NCBI GenBank assembly: GCA_002367105.1
Contig: DFCS01000004.1
Coordinates: 11,835-18,611 of the forward strand
Reading direction: 5' to 3'
DNA from: Hungatella sp. UBA3048
GTDB lineage: Bacteria; Bacillota; Clostridia; Lachnospirales; Lachnospiraceae
Length of the DNA stretch: 6,777 bases
The position numbers and the translations under genes were made by a program. The notes beneath the pieces are model-generated. The model saw nothing but the letters and a program-made list of their open reading frames with translations. It had not been told where the DNA came from and ran no database searches. Position 1 is the stretch's first letter, and every line of letters starts with the position of its first letter. Shown piece after piece: positions 1-5,649 of the stretch.

Positions 1-14
1 AGGAGGACAAACAC

Positions 15-1211
15 ATGGATAAGATAAAGATGACAACCCCTATCGTCGAAATGGATGGCGATGAGATGACCAGGATTCTCTGGCAGATGATCAAAGACCA
101 CCTTCTGCTGCCATATATTGATTTAAATACAGAGTACTACGACCTGGGCCTGGAATACCGTGACAAGACAAACGACCAGGTGACCATTGACTCCGCCAAT
201 GCCACCAAAAAATATAAGGTCGCCGTCAAGTGTGCCACCATTACTCCCAACGCAGACCGTGTAAAGGAATACAGCTTAAAAGAGATGTGGAAAAGTCCCA
301 ACGGCACCATCCGGGCAATCTTGGACGGGACCGTATTCCGGGCTCCCATTGTTGTCAGGGGAATCGAACCATGTGTGATGAACTGGAAAAAACCTATTAC
401 CATAGCAAGGCATGCTTACGGTGATGTTTATAAAGGATCTGAAATGAAGATCCCCGGAACCGGTAAAGTAGAACTTGTCTATACCGCAGAAGATGGAAGC
501 GAAACACGGGAGCTGGTCCATTCCTTTAACGGTCCTGGAATCGTACAGGGAATGCACAACTTAAATGATTCCATTGAAAGCTTTGCAAGAAGCTGTTTTA
601 ATTACGCTCTTGACACCCGTCAGGATGTATGGTTTGCCACTAAGGATACCATTTCAAAGAAATACGACCATACCTTCAAGGATATTTTCCAGGACATCTT
701 TGAGGCTGATTACGAGGACAAATTTAAAGAGGCCGGCATCACCTATTTCTACACCCTGATCGATGATGCAGTCGCCCGTGTCATGAAATCAGAAGGCGGC
801 TATATCTGGGCTTGTAAAAACTATGACGGTGATGTAATGAGCGATATGATATCATCTGCTTTCGGATCTCTGGCCATGATGACCTCTGTCCTGGTATCTC
901 CGGATGGGGACTATGAATACGAGGCCGCCCACGGAACCGTACAGCGCCATTACTACAAGCATTTAAAGGGAGAGGAAACCTCCACAAACTCCGTTGCCAC
1001 CATCTTTGCATGGACCGGGGCACTGAGAAAGCGGGGAGAACTGGATGGAAACGCAGAACTGGCCGCATTTGCAGATAAACTGGAGCAGGCTACCATCGAT
1101 ACCATCGAAGCCGGTGAAATGACAAAAGATCTGGCTCTCATTACTACCATTCCTGATCCAACGGCATTAAACAGTGAGGAATTTATAAAAGCCATTGCAA
1201 AACGGCTGTAA
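15..1211 (+). CDS. icd: NADP-dependent isocitrate dehydrogenase (eukaryote-like homodimeric type)
   Basis: Oxidatively decarboxylates isocitrate to 2-oxoglutarate with NADP+ in the cytoplasm, feeding glutamate synthesis and NADPH supply. The 398-residue protein is full length for the type II family that includes human IDH1 and is unlike the E. coli Icd type. From memory of human IDH1, the substrate residues keep the same numbering: Thr77, Ser94 in SPNGT (94-98), Arg100, Arg109 and Arg132 in ARHAYGD (131-137), then Tyr139. The catalytic lysine is probably Lys210 in FATKDT. The metal-binding aspartates lie in LIDDAVA (248-254) and NYDGDVMSD (269-277). GTVQRH (307-312), with Arg311-His312, matches the loop that grips the NADP 2'-phosphate, so NADP rather than NAD is expected. 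The ATG follows AGGAGG (1-6) by 8 bases. No promoter is visible because the window begins at the ribosome site. A hairpin follows the stop. The family call is very secure; cofactor choice is inferred from the motif. Confidence 0.97.
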   Translation: MDKIKMTTPIVEMDGDEMTRILWQMIKDHLLLPYIDLNTEYYDLGLEYRDKTNDQVTIDSANATKKYKVAVKCATITPNADRVKEYSLKEMWKSPNGTIRAILDGTVFRAPIVVRGIEPCVMNWKKPITIARHAYGDVYKGSEMKIPGTGKVELVYTAEDGSETRELVHSFNGPGIVQGMHNLNDSIESFARSCFNYALDTRQDVWFATKDTISKKYDHTFKDIFQDIFEADYEDKFKEAGITYFYTLIDDAVARVMKSEGGYIWACKNYDGDVMSDMISSAFGSLAMMTSVLVSPDGDYEYEAAHGTVQRHYYKHLKGEETSTNSVATIFAWTGALRKRGELDGNAELAAFADKLEQATIDTIEAGEMTKDLALITTIPDPTALNSEEFIKAIAKRL

Positions 1212-1240
1212 AGATACCTGGTTCCAAATAAACTAAGACA

Positions 1241-1280
1241 GAAAAAGAAAGCCGCAAAATCAGCTGCTTTCTTTTTCCTT
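1241..1280 (+). terminator. Probable intrinsic terminator after icd, close to the next ribosome site
   Basis: The arm GAAAAAGAAAGC (1241-1252) is perfectly complementary to GCTTTCTTTTTC (1266-1277). Two more pairs (1254-1255 with 1263-1264) continue past a single C/T mismatch, leaving a 7-base loop, AAAATCA. The 3' arm is itself T-rich and is followed by CTT, so RNA polymerase would meet U-rich transcript as the hairpin closes. The lower stem is A/T-rich and there is no clean run of six or more T after it, so termination may be partial. Its end lies only a few bases before the AGGAGG (1283-1288) of the acetyltransferase gene. Some read-through from icd is likely, since no promoter for that gene is evident in the 86-base gap. 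The fold was worked out by eye. Confidence 0.72.
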
Positions 1281-1297
1281 TCAGGAGGTAATATATT

Positions 1298-1846
1298 ATG
1301 GAATACAAACCAAAAGAAGTCCTGCTAAAAAACGGGACCCCATGCCTCTTAAAAAGTCCCGGCCCTGGTGACGCAGCCGCTATCTTAAGGCTTATGAGCC
1401 AGACTTCAGAGGAAACCAGGTATATGTCCAGGTACGCAGATGAGATCAACATCTCTCTCCACCATGAACAGGATTTTCTTTCTTCCCTTCTTAAAAGCCA
1501 GAAGGATTTGATGATCTGCGCCGTAGTAAACGGGAAGATTATTGCAAATGCCGGAATCAACCCCATAGCATTATTTGATCGTTACGCCCACCGGGCCACT
1601 TTTGGCATCTCCATATGCAAGCCATACTGGGGGCTTGGGATCGGTTCCCATCTCCTTGGAGCCATCATAAGGGGAGCCCGGGAAATGGGCTATGAGCAGC
1701 TGGAGCTGGAAGTGGTAAGTGAAAATGAACGGGGTCTGGCTCTTTATAAAAAGTACGGTTTTGAGATTTACGGCACCAGGGAGTACTGCTTTAAATACCG
1801 GGATGGAAGTTATGCTGCCGCCCATCTGATGATGGTAAGGCTTTAA
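1298..1846 (+). CDS. GNAT-family N-acetyltransferase
   Basis: Predicted acetyl-CoA-dependent acyltransferase of the Gcn5-related fold, 182 residues, cytoplasmic, with no signal peptide or membrane segment. The acetyl-CoA pyrophosphate loop (motif A) is seen as WGLGIG at 111-116, after the strand ATFGISICKPY (100-110) and leading into helix SHLLGAIIRGAREMG. Motif B is LELEVVSENERGLALYKKYGF (135-155), where SENERGLALYKKYGF is the usual 'N..A..LY.K.GF' signature of the family. Length and end are normal. The ATG follows AGGAGG (1283-1288) by 9 bases, an unambiguous start. It lies 86 bases behind icd, across a probable terminator, and 100 bases before lysR on the same strand. GNAT substrates (amino groups of small molecules, polyamines, antibiotics, or protein N-termini) cannot be read from these motifs, so I assign none. 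The family is certain and the role unknown. Confidence 0.9.
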   Translation: MEYKPKEVLLKNGTPCLLKSPGPGDAAAILRLMSQTSEETRYMSRYADEINISLHHEQDFLSSLLKSQKDLMICAVVNGKIIANAGINPIALFDRYAHRATFGISICKPYWGLGIGSHLLGAIIRGAREMGYEQLELEVVSENERGLALYKKYGFEIYGTREYCFKYRDGSYAAAHLMMVRL

Positions 1847-1874
1847 ATATTTTTGACATTTTTTTCTAAATCTC

Positions 1875-1903
1875 TGTTCATACCATTATCAAAATGATAT
1901 AAT
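1875..1903 (+). promoter_or_regulatory. Extended -10 promoter for lysR
   Basis: A perfect TATAAT (1898-1903) is preceded by TGA (1895-1897), giving the TGnTATAAT extended -10 consensus of housekeeping sigma factors. The hexamer 17 bases upstream, TGTTCA (1875-1880), matches TTGACA at only three positions, as is common where an extended -10 compensates. Transcription would start near 1910, giving a leader of about 37 bases to the lysR ATG at 1947. The surrounding 100-base gap is strongly A/T-rich. I see no terminator hairpin between the acetyltransferase stop and this promoter, so read-through from upstream is also possible. Confidence 0.75.
1887..1899. promoter_or_regulatory. Candidate LysR-type box (T-N11-A dyad) over the -10
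   Basis: TATCA (1887-1891) and TGATA (1895-1899) form an inverted repeat with a 3-base spacer, which is also a T-N11-A arrangement, the generic recognition pattern of LysR-type regulators. It overlaps the TG and the first bases of the -10, so a bound protein would block RNA polymerase. That position fits the negative autoregulation common in this family. The repeat is short and lies in A/T-rich DNA, so chance is a real alternative. Confidence 0.4.
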
Positions 1904-1909
1904 GAAGAT

Positions 1910-1921
1910 TGTTATATAACA
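1910..1921. promoter_or_regulatory. 12-base perfect palindrome at the predicted lysR transcription start
   Basis: TGTTATATAACA reads the same on both strands. It covers roughly +1 to +12 of the predicted lysR transcript, a typical operator position. Together with the dyad at 1887-1899 it gives two symmetrical elements with centres 22.5 bases apart, about two helical turns. It could instead be a chance feature of A/T-rich DNA. In RNA its six-base half-sites leave no room for a loop, so a DNA-binding role is more likely than an RNA hairpin. Confidence 0.4.
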
Positions 1922-1946
1922 TCTTGGTAATGGAAGGATTCCTGAT

Positions 1947-2825
1947 ATGAACTTAAGACATCTTACTATCTTTAAAACGGTATGTGAAGAAGGCAGCATC
2001 ACCGGAGCGGCCAAAGCGCTGTCCATGACCCAGCCCGCCATCTCCCATGCCATCAACGAACTGGAAGAATCCGTTGGTTCTCCTCTGTTTAACCGTGTGT
2101 CACGTCGAGTGGTCATCAATGAAAACGGAAAATTTTATTTGTCTAAGGTCATTCCTCTCCTGGAATTATATCAGGATCTGGAAAACTACTCCGGCTCCCT
2201 GCATCTGCAGGCGCCTTTACGGATCGGCTCCTGTGTAACCCTTGCCAGCTACTTACTTCCCAAAGTAGTATCCCGCTTTACCCTGACAAACCCTGATACC
2301 CAGCTAAAGGTCACCGTTAACAATTCTCTTGAAATTACAAATAGACTTTTAAAAAACGAATTGGATATCGGCCTGATCGAGGGTGTCATAGCGGATGAAC
2401 AGTTGGAGAAAATCCCTTTTTCTTCCTATCCTATTGCAGTTATCTGCGCTCCCGGCCATCATTTTGCAGAACGCCTTGCACAGCCGGTGGCTCTGGACCG
2501 GCTTATTGAAGAGCCCCTGCTTTTGAGAGAACAGGGCTGTACCATCCGGGATACCTTTGACTGTGCCCTGGCACTAAACAATTTATCGGCCGAGCCGCAC
2601 TGGGTAAGCACCAACTCGGATGTGATCCTGCAGGCAGTGAAGGAAAATATCGGAATCGGCATTGTTCCCAGGATTTTTGCCGATGAGTATATAAAAAGAG
2701 GGGAAGTTACTGAAATAGAAGTTAAAAACTTAGATATCAGCTGTATGAATCATGTGGTGTTTCATAAAGACAAATTTCAGACAGAAGCATTCCAGGCATT
2801 TATCAACCTGGTGCTTTTCGAATAG
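1947..2825 (+). CDS. LysR-family transcriptional regulator
   Basis: A 292-residue LysR-type regulator of normal length. The N-terminal winged helix-turn-helix is seen from MNLRHLTIFKTVCEEGSITGAA onward: GSITGAAKALSMTQPAISHAINELE (16-40) contains the recognition helix, and ESVGSPLFNR (41-50) is the conserved end of the wing region. A linker helix (about 60-85) leads to the two-lobed effector domain (about 89-290), with typical landmarks LRIGSC (91-96), NELDIGLIEG (137-146) and VKENIGIGIVPR (231-242). The ATG follows AAGGA (1934-1938) by 8 bases. The gene has its own extended -10 promoter with two palindromes that may be self-regulatory operators. No divergent gene lies next to it, so the usual clue to a LysR target is missing. 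The upstream acetyltransferase and the gene itself are the nearest candidates. Effector and regulon cannot be inferred from the sequence. The family call is very secure. Confidence 0.95.
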   Translation: MNLRHLTIFKTVCEEGSITGAAKALSMTQPAISHAINELEESVGSPLFNRVSRRVVINENGKFYLSKVIPLLELYQDLENYSGSLHLQAPLRIGSCVTLASYLLPKVVSRFTLTNPDTQLKVTVNNSLEITNRLLKNELDIGLIEGVIADEQLEKIPFSSYPIAVICAPGHHFAERLAQPVALDRLIEEPLLLREQGCTIRDTFDCALALNNLSAEPHWVSTNSDVILQAVKENIGIGIVPRIFADEYIKRGEVTEIEVKNLDISCMNHVVFHKDKFQTEAFQAFINLVLFE

Positions 2826-2844
2826 AAGATAATAATTGGCAAAA

Positions 2845-2893
2845 GAACGCCGCAAAATGATTATGATCGAATCATTTTACGGCGTTCCTTTTT
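2845..2893. terminator. Bidirectional intrinsic terminator between lysR and the aminotransferase gene
   Basis: Bases 2845-2862 pair with 2870-2887: eight pairs (GAACGCCG with CGGCGTTC), one C/A mismatch, then nine pairs (AAAATGATT with AATCATTTT), closing a 7-base loop. On the + strand the stem is followed by C and TTTTT (2889-2893), a proper tract ending lysR 20 bases after its stop. On the - strand it is followed by UUUU (from 2844-2841), ending the gat-aminotransferase unit. The stem starts only 4 bases after the aminotransferase stop codon, and the + strand T-tract overlaps that stop (2892-2894). One hairpin thus serves both convergent transcripts. Confidence 0.9.
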
Positions 2894-4205
2894 ATGAATT
2901 CATCTGAGCCAGAATCTTATCAATGCTTACGATCTTCACACAAAGGGCAAATAATTCCATCGCCAGGATCAGATCAGATAAAGGAGGATAAGAAGGCGCA
3001 ATACGGATATTGTTATCCCTTGGATCCTTTCCATATGGGTAAGTGGCTCCTGCTCCGGTCATGACCAGACCGGATTTCTTGCACCTTGCCACAATGGCTT
3101 TTGCACAGCCGCCAAGGGAATCAAAGGAAATGAAATAGCCGCCTTTGGGACTGGTCCATTCTCCGATTCCAAGTCCGCCAAGCTCTCTTTCCAGGATCTG
3201 GTTCACTGCCTCGAATTTCGGTCTCATGATGTCTGCATGCTTTCTCATATGCTCTACCATGCCGTGAATATCTCCAAAGAAACGTACATGGCGCAGCTGG
3301 TTCACCTTATCATGGCCGATGGTCTGAATCTTTAACTGCTTCATTATGTCAACCAGGTTGTTCTGGCTTGCCGCGATGGTTGCGATACCGGAACCTGGGA
3401 AGCTGACTTTTGAGGTGGAGGCGAATTTATATACCATATCCGGATTACCGGCTCTCTTGCACTCTGCAAGGATTTCAATGAGATGATCCTGGTCCCTGTC
3501 ATATAAATGATGAATGGTATACGCATTGTCCCAGTAGATGCGGAAGTCTTTTGCAGCCGGTTTTAACCGGGCAAAACGGCGTACCGTATCATCGGAATAA
3601 GAAATCCCCTGAGGATTGGAGTACTTCGGTACGCACCAGATTCCTTTAATGGAATCATCGTTTGCCACCAGCTCTTCCACCATATCCATATCCGGACCGG
3701 TTGGGGTCATGGGAACATTCACCATTTCGATCCCAAAGTATTCCGTTATGGAGAAATGTCTGTCGTATCCAGGAACAGGACATAAGAATTTCACTTTATC
3801 CAGCTTGCTCCAGGGAGTGCTTCCCATAACGCCGTGAGTCATGGAGCGTGAAACCGTATCATACATGACATTTAAGCTGGAGTTTCCGTAAATAATGATA
3901 TGGTCAGGCGCAACCTCCATCATATCGGCAAGAAGCTCCTTTGCCTCCTTGATTCCGTCAAGCACCCCATAGTTACGGCAGTCAGTACCGTCATCACAGG
4001 TTAAATCGTCGTTGCTGCTCAGTACATCCATCATTCCCATGGATATATCCAGCTGTTCTGTGCTGGGCTTTCCTCTGGACATATCAAGCCTTAAGTCCTT
4101 GCCCTGAAACTCCTTATACTGCACATGAAGCTGTTTTCTCAGTTCCTGTAACTCTTCCTTTGTCATCTCAACATATGGCTTCATAGATTTCTTTTTCCTC
4201 CTCAT
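2892..4205 (-). CDS. PLP-dependent aspartate aminotransferase, type Ic (PF12897-like)
   Basis: Predicted cytoplasmic aminotransferase exchanging amino groups between aspartate/2-oxoglutarate and oxaloacetate/glutamate. The 437-residue protein has the fold-type I core: SRGKPSTEQLD (43-53), the cofactor phosphate region IYGNSSLNVMYD (105-116), YSNPQG (195-200), WDNAY (225-229) with the pyridine-binding aspartate, STSK with the PLP lysine Lys266, and RIAPSYP (401-407) with the substrate-carboxylate arginine. The opening MTKEELQELRKQLHVQYKEFQ, the SRGKPS motif and the length suit the PF12897 group, characterised as aspartate aminotransferase in Corynebacterium glutamicum (from memory). Older annotations call these MocR-like, but no DNA-binding domain is present. 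It follows gatB by 10 bases, with its ribosome site overlapping the gatB stop, so the two are probably translationally coupled. The start chosen gives a basic leader MRRKKKS; Met8 is a credible alternative. Aminotransferase: certain. Aspartate as substrate: likely but unproven, since the family is recognised from memory. Confidence 0.88.
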   Translation of the reverse strand: MRRKKKSMKPYVEMTKEELQELRKQLHVQYKEFQGKDLRLDMSRGKPSTEQLDISMGMMDVLSSNDDLTCDDGTDCRNYGVLDGIKEAKELLADMMEVAPDHIIIYGNSSLNVMYDTVSRSMTHGVMGSTPWSKLDKVKFLCPVPGYDRHFSITEYFGIEMVNVPMTPTGPDMDMVEELVANDDSIKGIWCVPKYSNPQGISYSDDTVRRFARLKPAAKDFRIYWDNAYTIHHLYDRDQDHLIEILAECKRAGNPDMVYKFASTSKVSFPGSGIATIAASQNNLVDIMKQLKIQTIGHDKVNQLRHVRFFGDIHGMVEHMRKHADIMRPKFEAVNQILERELGGLGIGEWTSPKGGYFISFDSLGGCAKAIVARCKKSGLVMTGAGATYPYGKDPRDNNIRIAPSYPPLSDLILAMELFALCVKIVSIDKILAQMNS

Positions 4206-4217
4206 ATAGACTCCTTT
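4182..4217 (-). promoter_or_regulatory. Two competing ribosome-binding sites and starts for the aminotransferase
   Basis: Site one is AAAGGAG (4217 to 4211 on the - strand), which shares two bases with the gatB stop codon and lies 5 bases before the ATG at 4205, a little close. Site two is a stronger AGGAGG (4202 to 4197) inside the first codons, 12 bases before the in-frame ATG of Met8 at 4184, a little far. Each has one good and one poor property. The second start would give MKPYVEMTKEEL and drop the Arg/Lys-rich heptapeptide, which may simply be a translated Shine-Dalgarno sequence (AGG AGG AAA AAG). Confidence 0.6.
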
Positions 4218-5649
4218 AACCTAATAGTTCCTTAAGAATCTTATTGACCGCTCCCGGATCGGCTTTTCCCTTCATGGACCTCATGGTCTGGCCTACTAAA
4301 AACCCAAAAGCTTTTTCTTTCCCACTATGATAATCCTCCACGGACTGTGGATTTGCGGAAACGATTCCCTCAATTACCCTGTGCAGCTCCTCTTCGTCAT
4401 TTACAACCCTTAATCCTTTTTCTTCCACATACTGCTCCGGATCAATGTTTTCTGCGAAGATCTTTTCAAAGACTTCCTTGCCCACGGTACGGTTAATGGT
4501 ACCATTATCTACTAAAAGAATTAATTTTGCAAGGTTTTCCGCGGAAAATGTCATTTTTTCAGGATCCATGTCATGCTCTTTTAATAGCCGCATGGCTTCT
4601 ACCATCAGCCAGTTTGCAGCTTCTTTCGGCTTACCGCAGATTGCGGTGACCGCTTCAAAAATATCTGCCATATGCTTAGAGCCGGTGATGATATCCGCAT
4701 CATATTCAGAAAGCTTAAACTCCTCCTGATAGCGGGCCATCTTCTCCGTCCGCAGCTCCGGCTGCCTGGACCTTATGCTCCTGATCCATTCATCACTTAT
4801 GACCACCGGAGGCAGATCCGGGTCCGGGAAATAACGGTAATCCCTGGCATCCTCTTTAGATCGCATGGCATAGGAGGATTCCTTGTTGTCATCCCACCGC
4901 CTTGTTTCCTGAATTACCTGCTTTCCTTCTTCAAGCAATTCGATCTGGCGTTTCCGCTCTCCTTCAATGGCACGGGCAATGGCCTTAAAGGAATTTAAAT
5001 TTTTCATTTCCGTTCTGGTTCCAAATTCTGAGGAACCGGCCTCACGGACAGATAAATTCACATCGGCTCTCATGGAACCTTCCTGAAGCTTACAGTCAGA
5101 AGCACCCAGATACTGAATGATGAGTCTCAGCTTTTCCAGATAGGCGATTACCTCATCCCCGCTTCTCATATCAGGTTCTGAAACGATTTCAATGAGAGGG
5201 ACCCCGCTCCGGTTAAAGTCCACCAGGGAACAATCCTCCCATTCATCATGGATAAGCTTTCCCGCATCTTCTTCCATATGGATCTCATGGATTCCGATTT
5301 TCTTCTTTCCTGCCGGTGTGTCAATCTCCACACAGCCATCGTGGCAGATGGGGAGATAAAGCTGGGATATCTGATAGTTCTGCGGATTATCAGGGTAGAA
5401 GTAATTCTTCCGGTCAAACTTGCAGTACTGGTTGATCTGACAATTTACCGCAAGGCCTACTGCAAGGGCATATTCCACCACCTGTTTATTAAGGACCGGA
5501 AGGGAACCGGGCATACCAGTGCAGACCGGGCAGGTATGGGTATTGGGCGCTCCGCCGAATTCCGTAGAGCAGGCGCAGAAGATTTTCGTGTTTGTGGCAA
5601 GTTCCACATGGACTTCCAGTCCTATAACTGTCTCATACTGTTTGCTCAT
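4216..5649 (-). CDS. gatB: Asp-tRNA(Asn)/Glu-tRNA(Gln) amidotransferase subunit B
   Basis: GatB is the kinase/transamidation subunit of the GatCAB complex. It binds the mischarged tRNA, activates its side-chain carboxylate with ATP, and receives ammonia from GatA. The 477-residue length is standard. The N-terminal catalytic cradle shows GLEVHVEL (10-17), KFDRKNYFYPDNPQNYQISQ (78-96), HMEEDAGK (124-131), LVDFNRSGVPLIEIVSEPD (142-160), EGSMRADVNLSVR (190-202), EMKNLNSF (214-221) and DYRYFPDPDLPP (270-281). The C-terminal YqeY-like tRNA-binding region runs from about 330 to the end, with NWLMVE, GFLVGQTMRSMKGKADP (449-465) and VNKIL. Cys25, Cys27, Cys40 and Cys43 form a CxC...CxxC set likely to hold zinc, as in many GatB proteins though not all. 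The ATG abuts the gatA stop with no gap, and AAAGGAGG (5665 to 5658) lies 8 bases upstream inside gatA. The aminotransferase gene follows 10 bases on. Whether it acts on Gln, Asn or both depends on the organism's tRNA synthetases, not shown here. Confidence 0.98.
   Translation of the reverse strand: MSKQYETVIGLEVHVELATNTKIFCACSTEFGGAPNTHTCPVCTGMPGSLPVLNKQVVEYALAVGLAVNCQINQYCKFDRKNYFYPDNPQNYQISQLYLPICHDGCVEIDTPAGKKKIGIHEIHMEEDAGKLIHDEWEDCSLVDFNRSGVPLIEIVSEPDMRSGDEVIAYLEKLRLIIQYLGASDCKLQEGSMRADVNLSVREAGSSEFGTRTEMKNLNSFKAIARAIEGERKRQIELLEEGKQVIQETRRWDDNKESSYAMRSKEDARDYRYFPDPDLPPVVISDEWIRSIRSRQPELRTEKMARYQEEFKLSEYDADIITGSKHMADIFEAVTAICGKPKEAANWLMVEAMRLLKEHDMDPEKMTFSAENLAKLILLVDNGTINRTVGKEVFEKIFAENIDPEQYVEEKGLRVVNDEEELHRVIEGIVSANPQSVEDYHSGKEKAFGFLVGQTMRSMKGKADPGAVNKILKELLG

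Noticed and set aside
1183..1566. 127-codon open frame on the - strand over the end of icd and the acetyltransferase start
   Set aside because: It is antisense to two well-supported genes and runs through the terminator hairpin. Its composition is that of a reverse-frame shadow, with no ribosome site or family motif.
1853..1858. A perfect TTGACA -35 hexamer just after the acetyltransferase stop
   Set aside because: It lies 39 bases from the good TATAAT at 1898-1903, far outside the 16-19 base range. At the proper distance only poor hexamers such as TTCATA are found.
1251..2858. The 10-mer GCCGCAAAAT present in the 5' arm of both terminators (1251-1260 and 2849-2858)
   Set aside because: Considered as a dispersed repeat, but the match ends at the limits of the 10-mer, and the GC-then-A composition is common in clostridial terminator stems. 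Two copies are not enough to claim a repeat.
2826..2891. Possible small RNA or peptide in the convergent gap
   Set aside because: The 66-base gap is almost filled by the shared terminator hairpin. No promoter or start with a ribosome site is present.
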